A stretch of DNA of 64,000 nt from Streptomyces hokutonensis (GTDB lineage: Bacteria; Actinomycetota; Actinomycetes; Streptomycetales; Streptomycetaceae), in assembly GCF_000376565.1 (NCBI RefSeq), contig NZ_BARG01000047.1, forward strand, positions 1-64,000, given 5' to 3'. Every line of letters begins with the position of its first letter. The first letter of the stretch is position 1. Below, piece after piece: positions 7,942 through 16,084 of the stretch. The translations under genes and the position numbers were made by a program. The notes under the pieces were generated by a model. That model made no database searches. It worked only from the letters and a program-made list of their open reading frames with translations, and was not told the origin of the DNA.

Positions 7942-8754
7942 GTGAAGCAGGGCGCGCAGGGCTCCGCCGGGACCGGCATACCGGACCCGCGTACCCGAGG
8001 AACCCGGGTGCCGCCCCAGCCGCGCGCCGCCGACGTGGACCGCGACCGGGACCGGGACCTCGCGGACGGCGCGGACGCCGTGCGCGGCGAGCACACGCAC
8101 AGCGAGACGCCGTTCCCGCGGCCCCGGCAGGCCCTCCAGCGGCCCTCCGTGCGCGGCCAGATACTCGACGCCCTGCGCACCGCGCTCGTCGGCGGCGAAC
8201 TCACCCCGGGCGAGGTCTACTCCGCGCCCGCGCTCGGCGACCGGTTCGGTGTCTCCGCCACACCCGTGCGTGAGGCCATGCAGCAGCTCGCCACCGAGGG
8301 TGCCGTCGAGGTCGTGCCGAACCGGGGTTTCCGCGTCGTCGAGCGCGGCGCCCGGGAACTCGCCGAGCTGGCGGAGATCCGCGCCCTGATCGAGGTCCCC
8401 GTGATGCTGCGGCTGGCCCGTACGGTGCCCACCGCCCGCTGGGCCGACCTGCGCCCGCTGGCCGAGCGGACCGTGCGCGCCGCGTCCTCCGGGTGCCGGG
8501 CGACCTACGCCGAGTCGGACCGGGCCTTCCACCGCGCGGTCCTCGCCCTCTCCGGCAACGAACAGCTCGTCCACCTCGCCGAGGACCTGCACCGCCGCAC
8601 CCAGTGGCCGCCGGCCGGCGGCTCCGCCACGCGCGGACGGGCCGACCTGGTGGCCGACGCGGCCGAACACCTCGCGCTGGTCGAGGCGTTGGGCGCGGGG
8701 GAGTGGGACGTGGCGCAGTCACTGGTGCGGGAGCACTTCGCGGGCGCCGAGTGA
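7942..8754 (+). CDS. GntR/FadR-family transcriptional regulator
   Basis: The chosen GTG at 7942 sits 4 nt after a strong ribosome site (GGAGGAGG at 7930-7937); an upstream ATG at 7906 has no such signal. The 270-residue product has a ~60-residue charged, low-complexity N-terminal extension. A GntR winged helix follows (VRGQILDALRTALVGGELTP; VSATPVREAMQQLATEGAVE), then an alpha-helical FCD ligand domain with the metal/ligand His patterns DRAFHRAV and AEHLALVEAL. FadR-subfamily regulators usually sense small organic acids. Targets are unknown; it diverges from the FhuF-like gene. Confidence 0.83.
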   Translation: MKQGAQGSAGTGIPDPRTRGTRVPPQPRAADVDRDRDRDLADGADAVRGEHTHSETPFPRPRQALQRPSVRGQILDALRTALVGGELTPGEVYSAPALGDRFGVSATPVREAMQQLATEGAVEVVPNRGFRVVERGARELAELAEIRALIEVPVMLRLARTVPTARWADLRPLAERTVRAASSGCRATYAESDRAFHRAVLALSGNEQLVHLAEDLHRRTQWPPAGGSATRGRADLVADAAEHLALVEALGAGEWDVAQSLVREHFAGAE

Positions 8755-8882
8755 CACCGAATATGTGACTCCGGTCACGAGCGGGTCCGGGTCCGGCGAC
8801 CGTCGGCCCCGACGGGAACCCGCCCGGCCGATGGTGACGTGCCCCACGGAAAGGGATGTCCGTTCCGTGGGGGAGAGCGCCG

Positions 8883-9152
8883 ATGTTTCCGGATCCCGGC
8901 CAGCAGGCCGCGCAGCGAGCCGCGCAGCGAGGTGCCGAGCAGTCGGCGCGACAGGCGGCACAGGACGGGATGCGGGCCGCGCAGGCGGGAGCCCGGCGCG
9001 GCAACTCCCGTTCCGGCGGCGGCCTGTTGAGCTTTCTGCTGCTCGTCGCCGTCGTGGTGCTGGTCGCGCGCGACCCCGAACTCTGGGCGTCCGTCCTGCA
9101 CTTCGTCCACCACGTCGTGAACGTCGTCCAGAACCGGGCCGACGGCTCCTGA
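8883..9152 (+). CDS. Small single-pass membrane protein
   Basis: An 89-residue ORF beginning at ATG 8883, preceded by GGGGGAGA at good spacing. The first ~40 residues are Gln/Ala/Arg-rich (QQAAQRAAQRGAEQSARQAA), a helical, coiled-coil-prone segment. One transmembrane helix (LLSFLLLVAVVVLVA) follows, then a short tail. No domain is recognised. Composition and ribosome site support a real gene, but the role is unknown. Confidence 0.55.
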   Translation: MFPDPGQQAAQRAAQRGAEQSARQAAQDGMRAAQAGARRGNSRSGGGLLSFLLLVAVVVLVARDPELWASVLHFVHHVVNVVQNRADGS

Positions 9153-9166
9153 CCCACGTCGTTGCG

Positions 9167-9238
9167 GCGCCCGCCCCCGGTACCGTCACCTACGCCGTGG
9201 CCGCGCCCGCCCCCGGTACCGTCACCTATGCCGTGGCC
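9167..9238. repeat. Tandem direct repeat, 2 x 36 bp
   Basis: Two adjacent 36-bp units (9167-9202 and 9203-9238) differ at one position (TACGCC versus TATGCC). They lie between the convergent ends of the small membrane protein gene and the TPR-like gene; the second unit contains the stop codon of the latter. Partial third-unit similarity continues to ~9255. This looks like a recent local duplication. Confidence 0.75.
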
Positions 9239-10008
9239 GCCCCCGGCGCGGGCACCGCCAACTGCCGTGCCAGCCACGTCGGTACACCGCCGAGCAGCCG
9301 GAACAGCCGCCGCGCCTCCTCGCGCAGCCGGGACGCCTCCGGCTCGGCCTCCGCGTCCGCGAGCGACGCGAGGGCCGGTGCCGTACCGACGAGGTAGCCC
9401 AACTCCTCCCGGATGCGCAGCGATTCGGCGAAGCCGTGCCGGGCCTCCGCCAACTCCCCGTCGCGCAGGGCGAGTCCGGCCAGATGGCGCCAGGTGAACG
9501 ACAGCAGCAGCGGGTCGGCGTGGTCGGCGGCGCCCGCGTGGGCCCGTCGGTACGCGGCCCGGGCGGCCTGCGGCGAACGCGCCAGGTTCTCCGCGAGCAG
9601 CCCGCGCCGGAAGTCCAGCAGTGCCCGTCCACCGCCGCCCGGCGGGATCAGCGCCGCCGCCCGCCCGAGCGCGGCCCGTGCCTCGTCGGCGCGGTCACGG
9701 ACCCCGTGCAGGGTGGCCGCGTAGGCGAGGTACCCGCGCTCACAGGCCGCCGCGCCCCGCTCGTCGTCACTGTGGGCCAGCGCCTCCGCCGTCCGCAGCG
9801 CGTCGTCGGCCTCTTCCCAGCCCTGCTCGGTGTAGAGGCACCGCTCCACGAACAGGGCGGTCCGCTGGAGGGCCGTCGCCGCGGTGTCGGGCCGCAGCAG
9901 CGCCGCCGCGTCGACCCAGCAGGCCCGCGAGCGCAGCCGCCACACCGCGGTCTGGAGGGGATCGTCACCAGCGGTCGTTCCGTATCCAGACATGGCGGAA
10001 TGCGCCAC
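9226..10008 (-). CDS. TPR-like helical repeat protein
   Basis: The start at GTG 10008 is 4 nt after a GGGGAGGG ribosome site; an ATG at 9993 and an earlier GTG at 10026 lack one. The ~260-residue product is Ala/Leu/Arg-rich and all-helical. Successive 30-40 residue helical pairs such as ADDALRTAEALAHSDDERGA, ARAALGRAAALIPPGGGG and AEARHGFAESLRIREELGYL resemble degenerate tetratricopeptide repeats. No enzymatic motif is visible. It may be a scaffolding or regulatory protein; its neighbours give no clear hint. Confidence 0.6.
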   Translation of the reverse strand: MAHSAMSGYGTTAGDDPLQTAVWRLRSRACWVDAAALLRPDTAATALQRTALFVERCLYTEQGWEEADDALRTAEALAHSDDERGAAACERGYLAYAATLHGVRDRADEARAALGRAAALIPPGGGGRALLDFRRGLLAENLARSPQAARAAYRRAHAGAADHADPLLLSFTWRHLAGLALRDGELAEARHGFAESLRIREELGYLVGTAPALASLADAEAEPEASRLREEARRLFRLLGGVPTWLARQLAVPAPGAATA

Positions 10009-10125
10009 GTTGCCCTCCCCGAGCACACCATTGAGCTGTTGAGTGGTGGCCGCATCTCAGCACGGATCAGGCGGCCCGGCCAAGAGGGTGGGTGAAAGAA
10101 TTCACAAAGTCGTGGGATCCCCGGG

Positions 10126-11799
10126 TCAGCTCATTCGCAGTGCCAGGAAGAAATCCAGCTTGTCCTCGAGGCGCGAGAGGTCCCGACTCGTCAACTGCTC
10201 GATCCTGCCGACCCGGTAGCGCAGCGTGTTGACGTGCAGGTGCAGCCGGGTCGCACAGCGGGTCCAGGAGCCGTCGCACTCCAGGAACGCCTCCAGCGTC
10301 GGAATCAGCTCGGCGCGGTGCCTGCGGTCGTAGTCGCGCAGCGGGTCGAGGAGCCGCGCGGTGAACGCCCGCCGTACGTCGTCCGGCACGAACGGCAGCA
10401 GCAGCACGTGCGAGGCCAGCTCCTGGTGGCCCGCCGCGCACACCCGCCCGGCGCGCGCCGCCGCCACCCGCCGCGCGTGCCGCGCCTCCTCCAGCGCCCC
10501 GCGCAGCCCCTCCGCCGAGTGCACGGCCGCGCTCACCCCCAGCGTCACCCGCCCGTCGTCGTCGAGCCCGGCCGACAGCGGATCCCGTACGGCCGCCAGG
10601 AGCACGTCCGCGTGGAGCCCGGACTCGGAGCCGTCGTGCTCCGCCGACACCGCGGGCAGCGGTACGAGCGCGATCGCCTCGTCGCCCGTGTGGGCCACGG
10701 CGATCCGGTCGGAGGGCTCGGGACCCGTCGTCAGCGGGTCGACGAGGATCTCCTCCAGGAGCGACTGGGCGACCGGTCCCGCCTCGATGTCGCCGCCGTC
10801 CCACTCGACCCGGGCCACCACCACCTGCCAGTGCGGGGCGGCCCCCAGCCCGGGCAGCAGAACCGGCGCGGCCACCCGCAGCCGCGCGGCGATCTCGGCC
10901 GGCGCGGCACCCGTCTGGACCAGCTCCAGGACCTCCTGCGCGAGCCGTCTGCGGACCGTGCGGGCCGCGTCCCGCCGGTCCCGCTCGACCGCGATCAGCT
11001 GCGTGACGCCCTGGAGCAGGTCCAGCCGTTCGTCGGGCCAGTCCCCGGCGTCCGCCTCGACGGCCAGCAGCCAGTCCGACAGCACCGTCTCGCGCACGTC
11101 CCGCGAGCCCTGCGGCGAACGTCCGCTGCTGCGGATCGGGAACAGGGAGTACGTCGACGCCCCCAGCGCCAGCCGGTGCGGTCCCCGGCGGCCCGTGCGG
11201 GCGGCGGCCAGGTGCTCGGCGGCCAGCTTGGCGCACACGTCCACGGGCAGCGCGGCCCCCGCCACCTTCGAGCCCGCGATCAGCCGCCCGGTCGGCGACA
11301 GCACCCACGCCCGCAGATCGAGGTCGGAGCCCAGCAGGTCCAGGACCACGTCCGGGCCGCCGCCCGCCGGACCCGAGGTCATCATCCGCCGGTGCCGGTC
11401 CACGACGGCGGCCAGGTCACCGGCCCGCTCACCCGACACCTGCCGTACGACGTGCTCGGTGATCGTCGCGAACGCCACCGACTCGTTGACCGCGAACAGC
11501 GGAAGCCGGTGCTTGGCGCAGGCGGTCACGAGGTCGTCCGGGATGTCGCCGAGCTCGGCCTCGCCGGCGGCCAGCGCGGCCACCCCGGCGGACACCAGGA
11601 GCCGTACGAACGGCTCGGAGTCGGAGGCGCTCCGGCGCCAGGCCAGACCGGTCAGGACCAGCTCGCCGCCCGACAGATAGCGGCTGGGGTCCCGCAGGTC
11701 GGTGGTCATCACCCCGCGTACCGTGCGGTCCAGCTCGTCCGCCCCGCCGAGCAGCCGCAGCCCCAGCGCATCGGTGTCCAGAAGTGCGCGCAGCCGCAT
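10126..11799 (-). CDS. PucR-family regulator of purine catabolism
   Basis: A 557-residue regulator with the PucR N-terminal purine-catabolism domain (~1-125), a central GGDEF-like/CdaR-type region (~290-420), and a C-terminal PucR helix-turn-helix (~495-550; ECDGSWTRCATRLHLHVNTLRYRVGRIEQL). PucR proteins control purine-degradation genes in response to nitrogen or purine intermediates. It is transcribed away from the xdh operon over a 311-bp shared promoter region and is the obvious candidate regulator of it. Whether it activates or represses cannot be told from sequence. Confidence 0.88.
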   Translation of the reverse strand: MRLRALLDTDALGLRLLGGADELDRTVRGVMTTDLRDPSRYLSGGELVLTGLAWRRSASDSEPFVRLLVSAGVAALAAGEAELGDIPDDLVTACAKHRLPLFAVNESVAFATITEHVVRQVSGERAGDLAAVVDRHRRMMTSGPAGGGPDVVLDLLGSDLDLRAWVLSPTGRLIAGSKVAGAALPVDVCAKLAAEHLAAARTGRRGPHRLALGASTYSLFPIRSSGRSPQGSRDVRETVLSDWLLAVEADAGDWPDERLDLLQGVTQLIAVERDRRDAARTVRRRLAQEVLELVQTGAAPAEIAARLRVAAPVLLPGLGAAPHWQVVVARVEWDGGDIEAGPVAQSLLEEILVDPLTTGPEPSDRIAVAHTGDEAIALVPLPAVSAEHDGSESGLHADVLLAAVRDPLSAGLDDDGRVTLGVSAAVHSAEGLRGALEEARHARRVAAARAGRVCAAGHQELASHVLLLPFVPDDVRRAFTARLLDPLRDYDRRHRAELIPTLEAFLECDGSWTRCATRLHLHVNTLRYRVGRIEQLTSRDLSRLEDKLDFFLALRMS

Positions 11800-12110
11800 C
11801 GCCGTCGCCGCCGTTCTTTGTCTAGAAAACTACGATGAACCAAGAGGTTCTGTGGGTGCGGGGCCGTGCGGGGCTGTTTCCCACGTTTCCACAGGGAATC
11901 GGAGGGGTTACTGATGACCTCCGTTCATACGAATCTACAAGATGCCCGCGCTGGCCAGCCAACTCCTTCATGGTTTCCGTGACTGACCCCCGGGAGCACG
12001 GCCCTGTGTACTGACCTCACGCTGCATTAACAGCGCATGAACGAGCCGGGCCCGCCGCACACGAACTGGCTTGATCCGTACGACCCACGAGACGAAGAAG
12101 AGAGCCGGTC
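11800..12110. promoter_or_regulatory. Divergent promoter region, pucR-type gene / xdh operon
   Basis: A 311-bp gap between divergent start codons, with noticeably lower G+C than the flanking genes in its pucR-proximal half. It contains an imperfect operator candidate, GAACC AAGA GGTTC (11837-11850), 38 bp upstream of the PucR start. I see no gene here and no certain -35/-10 pair. Confidence 0.45.
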
Positions 12111-13001
12111 ATGGACTTCCTTCGCCCCGCAAGCTGGGAGGAGGCGCTCGCCGCCAAGGCAGAGCACCCCACCGCAGTACCGATCGCGGGCGGCACCGAT
12201 GTGATGGTCGAGATCAACTTCGACCACCGCCGGCCCGAGTACCTGCTCGACCTGAACCGCATCGGTGATCTCTACGAGTGGGAGGTCGGCGCCGACAGCG
12301 TGCGGCTCGGGGCCTCGGTCCCGTACACCCGGATCATGGAGCACCTGCGCGCCGAGCTGCCGGGCCTCTCCCTCGCCTCGCACACGGTCGCCTCCCCGCA
12401 GATCCGCAACCGCGGCGGCGTCGGCGGCAACCTCGGCACCGCCTCCCCGGCCGGCGACGCCCACCCCGCGCTCCTCGCGGCCGGCGCCGAGGTCGAGGCC
12501 GAGTCGGTGCGAGGCACCCGGCTCATCCCGATCGACGAGTTCTACACCGGCGTGAAGCGCAACGCGCTCGCGCCCGACGAGCTGATCCGCGCCGTCCACA
12601 TCAAGAAGGCGGACGGCCCGCAGCAGTACTCGAAGGTCGGGACACGGAACGCCATGGTGATCGCCGTGTGCGCCTTCGGTCTGGCGCTGCACCCCGACAC
12701 CCGCACGGTCCGCACCGGCATCGGCTCGGCCGCGCCGACACCCGTCCGGGCGAAGGCCGCCGAAGAATTCCTGAACGCGGCGCTCGACGAGGGCGGCTTC
12801 TGGGACAACGGCCGGATCATCACCCCGTCGGTCGCCAAGCAGTTCGCGGACCTGTGCGCCGCCGCCTGCAACCCGATCGACGACGTCCGGGGCACCGCGA
12901 GCTACCGCCGCCACGCGGTCGGCATCATGGCCCGCCGCACCCTGACCTGGACCTGGGAGTCGTACCGCGGCACCGCCGCTCACACGGAGGGAGTCGCGTA
13001 A
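12111..13001 (+). CDS. xdhB: Xanthine dehydrogenase FAD-binding subunit
   Basis: A 296-residue FAD subunit of a three-subunit molybdenum hydroxylase. It shows the two FAD-binding signatures of the family: PIAGGTDVMVE at ~24-34 and the glycine-rich NRGGVGGNLGTASPAGD at ~99-115. The C-terminal CO dehydrogenase flavoprotein domain follows. FAD passes electrons from the Fe-S subunit to NAD+ during oxidation of hypoxanthine and xanthine to urate. It is the first gene of the operon; its stop shares one base with the ATG of the next gene, indicating translational coupling. Confidence 0.9.
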   Translation: MDFLRPASWEEALAAKAEHPTAVPIAGGTDVMVEINFDHRRPEYLLDLNRIGDLYEWEVGADSVRLGASVPYTRIMEHLRAELPGLSLASHTVASPQIRNRGGVGGNLGTASPAGDAHPALLAAGAEVEAESVRGTRLIPIDEFYTGVKRNALAPDELIRAVHIKKADGPQQYSKVGTRNAMVIAVCAFGLALHPDTRTVRTGIGSAAPTPVRAKAAEEFLNAALDEGGFWDNGRIITPSVAKQFADLCAAACNPIDDVRGTASYRRHAVGIMARRTLTWTWESYRGTAAHTEGVA

Positions 13002-13573
13002 TGCGCGTCAATTTCACGGTCAACGGCCGCCCGCAGGAAGCGGACGACGTGTGGGAGGGCGAGTCCCTGCTGTACGTACTGCGCGAGCGGATGGGCCTGC
13101 CGGGTTCGAAGAACGCGTGCGAGCAGGGCGAGTGCGGTTCCTGCACGGTCCGGCTGGACGGCGTTCCGGTGTGTTCGTGTCTGGTCGCCGCCGGGCAGGT
13201 CGAGGGCCGCGAGGTCGTCACCGTCGAGGGCCTCGCGGACTACGCCGCACAACGCTCCTGCGGAACAGGCGCCTGCGGTACGTCACTTGACGAGGCCAAG
13301 GACCGGAAAGCGAAACCGCTCGACTCCCAGACCGGCGAGGGCACTCAACTCGCCCCCATCCAGCAGGCGTTCATCGATGCCGGCGCCGTCCAGTGCGGCT
13401 TCTGCACCCCCGGTCTCCTCGTCGCCGCCGACGAGATGCTGGAGCACAACCCGAACCCGACCGACGCGGACATCCGCGAGGCGCTCTCGGGCAACCTGTG
13501 CCGCTGCACCGGCTACGAGAAGATCATGGACGCGGTCCGCCTGGCGGCCGCCCGGCAGGGAGAGGCGGTCTGA
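13001..13573 (+). CDS. xdhC: Xanthine dehydrogenase [2Fe-2S] subunit
   Basis: A 190-residue small subunit with two [2Fe-2S] domains. The N-terminal plant-ferredoxin-like domain has the pattern CEQGECGSC followed by a Cys-rich return (VCSCLV). The C-terminal helical domain has CGFC and CRC. Between the two domains is an insertion of roughly 35 residues containing CGTGAC, longer than the short linker usual in bacterial enzymes. It relays electrons from the molybdenum centre to FAD in XdhB. It is coupled to xdhB by a 1-bp stop/start overlap and followed within 2 bp by the molybdenum subunit. Confidence 0.9.
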   Translation: MRVNFTVNGRPQEADDVWEGESLLYVLRERMGLPGSKNACEQGECGSCTVRLDGVPVCSCLVAAGQVEGREVVTVEGLADYAAQRSCGTGACGTSLDEAKDRKAKPLDSQTGEGTQLAPIQQAFIDAGAVQCGFCTPGLLVAADEMLEHNPNPTDADIREALSGNLCRCTGYEKIMDAVRLAAARQGEAV

Positions 13574-13574
13574 C

Positions 13575-15971
13575 ATGCCCGTAAAAGGCACCCCCATCGG
13601 CACTCCCGCCAAGGTCACCCAGCGCTCCAAGACCAAGGGCGGCATCGGCGAGTCCACGCTCCGCCCGGACGGCACCCTCAAGGTCACCGGCGAGTTCGCG
13701 TACTCCTCCGACATGTGGCACGAGGACATGCTCTGGGGCCAGATCCTGCGCTCCACGGTCGCCCACGCCGAGATCGTCTCCATCGACACGGTCGAGGCGC
13801 TCAAGACGCCCGGCGTCTACGCCGTCATGACCTACGACGACCTCCCGACCGACGTGAAGAACTACGGCCTGGAGATCCAGGACACCCCGGTCCTCGCGCA
13901 CGGCAAGGTCCGCCACCACGGCGAGCCGGTCGCGATCGTCGCCGCCGACCACCCGGAGACCGCACGCCGTGCGGCCGCGAAGATCAAGGTCGAGTACCGC
14001 GAACTCCCGGTCATCACCGACGAGTCGTCCGCGACCGCGCCGGACGCGATCCTCGTCCACGAGAACCGCGACGACCACCACATCGGCCACGTCCCGCACC
14101 CGAACATCGTGCACCGCCAGCCGATCGTCCGCGGAGACGTCGAATCCGCCCGCGAGCGCGCCGACTTCATCGTCGAGGGCGAGTACACCTTCGGCATGCA
14201 GGACCAGGCGTTCCTGGGCCCCGAGTCCGGCCTCGCGGTCCCCGCCGAGGACGGCGGCGTCGACCTCTACATCGCCACCCAGTGGCTGCACTCCGACCTG
14301 CGCCAGATCGCGCCCGTCCTCGGCCTGCCCGAGGACAAGGTCCGGATGACGCTCTCCGGAGTCGGCGGCGCGTTCGGCGGCCGCGAGGACCTGTCGATGC
14401 AGATCCACGCGTGCCTGCTGGCGCTGCGCACCGGCAAACCCGTGAAGATCGTCTACAACCGCTTCGAGTCCTTCTTCGGCCACGTCCACCGCCACCCCGC
14501 CAAGCTCCACTACGAGCACGGCGCCACGAAGGACGGCAAGCTCACCCACCTCAAGGCCAGGATCGTCCTGGACGGCGGCGCCTACGCCTCGGCCTCCCCG
14601 GCGGTCGTAGGCAACGCCTCGTCGCTCGGCGCAGGCCCCTACGCCGTCGACAACGTCGACATCGAGGCCATCGCCCTCTACACCAACAACCCGCCCTGCG
14701 GCGCGATGCGAGGCTTCGGCGCGGTGCAGGCGTGCTTCGCCTACGAGGCCCAGATGGACAAGCTCGCCGACAAGGTGGGCATGGACCGGGTCGCGTTCCG
14801 TCAGCTCAACGCGATGGAACAGGGCACCGTCATGCCGACAGGGCAGGTCGTCGACTCGCCCGCCCCGGTCGCCGAACTCCTGCGCCGCGTCAAGGCGATG
14901 CCCATGCCGCCCGAGCAGCAGTGGCTCGCGGCCGGAGAGGCCGCCGACGTACGGCAGTTGCCGGGCGGTCTGTCCAACACTACGCACGGCGAAGGCGTCG
15001 TACGAGGCGTCGGCTACGCAGTCGGCATCAAGAACGTCGGCTTCTCCGAGGGCTTCGACGACTACTCGACGGCCAAGGTCCGCCTGGAAGTCGTGGGCGG
15101 TGAGCCCGTCGCCGTCGTGCACACCGCGATGGCGGAGGTCGGCCAGGGCGGTGTCACCGTGCACGCGCAGATCGCCCGCACCGAGCTGGGCGTCACCCAG
15201 GTGACCATCAACCCGGCGGACACGCAGGTGGGTTCGGCGGGTTCGACCTCCGCGTCCCGGCAGACGTACGTCACCGGCGGCGCCGTGAAGAACTCCTGCG
15301 AGCTGGTCCGCGAGAAGGTCCTGGAGATGGGCCGCCGCAAGTTCGGTACGTATCACCCCGCTTGGGCCACCGCCGAACTCCTGCTGGAGGGCGGCAAGGT
15401 CGTCACCGACGCGGGCGAGGTCCTCGCCGATCTCGTCGACGTCCTCGAAGGCGAGGCCGTGGAGATCGAGGCGGAGTGGCGGCACCGGCCGACCGAGGCC
15501 TTCGACCTCCGTACCGGACAGGGCTTCGGCCACGTCCAGTACACCTTCGCCGCGCACCGCGCCGTCGTCGAGGTCGACACAGAGCTCGGCCTGGTGAAGG
15601 TGATCGAGCTGGCCTGCGCGCAGGACGTCGGCAAGGCGCTCAACCCGCTGTCCGTGATCGGCCAGATCCAGGGCGGTACGACCCAGGGCCTCGGCATCGC
15701 GGTCATGGAGGAGATCATCGTCGACCCCAAGACCGCCAAGGTCAGGAACCCGTCCTTCACGGACTACCTGATCCCCACCATCCTCGACACACCGACCATT
15801 CCGGTCGATGTGCTCGAACTCGCCGACGAGCACGCCCCGTACGGGCTGCGCGGCATCGGCGAGGCACCCACCCTGTCGTCGACTCCGGCCGTACTCGCGG
15901 CCGTTCGGAACGCGACCGGGCTGGAACTGAACAGGACACCGGTACGCCCGGAGCACCTCACCGGTATGTGA
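13575..15971 (+). CDS. xdhA: Xanthine dehydrogenase molybdenum-binding subunit
   Basis: The 798-residue catalytic subunit carries the molybdopterin cofactor. It shows the family hallmarks TGEFAYSSDM near the N-terminus, the substrate-channel region LSGVGGAFGGREDLSMQIHA, the CGAMRGFGA loop holding an active-site Arg, and the GIGEAPTL motif near ~758, whose Glu is the catalytic base. The start at ATG 13575 matches the family N-terminus; the frame is open upstream only because it runs through xdhC. It completes the B-C-A heterotrimer genes, all within 3.9 kb on one strand. Confidence 0.92.
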   Translation: MPVKGTPIGTPAKVTQRSKTKGGIGESTLRPDGTLKVTGEFAYSSDMWHEDMLWGQILRSTVAHAEIVSIDTVEALKTPGVYAVMTYDDLPTDVKNYGLEIQDTPVLAHGKVRHHGEPVAIVAADHPETARRAAAKIKVEYRELPVITDESSATAPDAILVHENRDDHHIGHVPHPNIVHRQPIVRGDVESARERADFIVEGEYTFGMQDQAFLGPESGLAVPAEDGGVDLYIATQWLHSDLRQIAPVLGLPEDKVRMTLSGVGGAFGGREDLSMQIHACLLALRTGKPVKIVYNRFESFFGHVHRHPAKLHYEHGATKDGKLTHLKARIVLDGGAYASASPAVVGNASSLGAGPYAVDNVDIEAIALYTNNPPCGAMRGFGAVQACFAYEAQMDKLADKVGMDRVAFRQLNAMEQGTVMPTGQVVDSPAPVAELLRRVKAMPMPPEQQWLAAGEAADVRQLPGGLSNTTHGEGVVRGVGYAVGIKNVGFSEGFDDYSTAKVRLEVVGGEPVAVVHTAMAEVGQGGVTVHAQIARTELGVTQVTINPADTQVGSAGSTSASRQTYVTGGAVKNSCELVREKVLEMGRRKFGTYHPAWATAELLLEGGKVVTDAGEVLADLVDVLEGEAVEIEAEWRHRPTEAFDLRTGQGFGHVQYTFAAHRAVVEVDTELGLVKVIELACAQDVGKALNPLSVIGQIQGGTTQGLGIAVMEEIIVDPKTAKVRNPSFTDYLIPTILDTPTIPVDVLELADEHAPYGLRGIGEAPTLSSTPAVLAAVRNATGLELNRTPVRPEHLTGM

Positions 15972-16084
15972 CCTCCGGGTCCCCCTTGTTCGTCTCGGGC
16001 CGTCCCCCGGGTCGTCCATCCCAAATCCCGCACGCCGTCGAACGCGGCGGGCGGGTGCCCCTGTGAACCTTGGGAGATGGCCCC

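Noticed and set aside
13524..16019. 831-residue minus-strand open frame opposite xdhA
   Set aside because: Antisense shadow of a well-conserved gene, with shadow-like Asp/Val/Gly composition.
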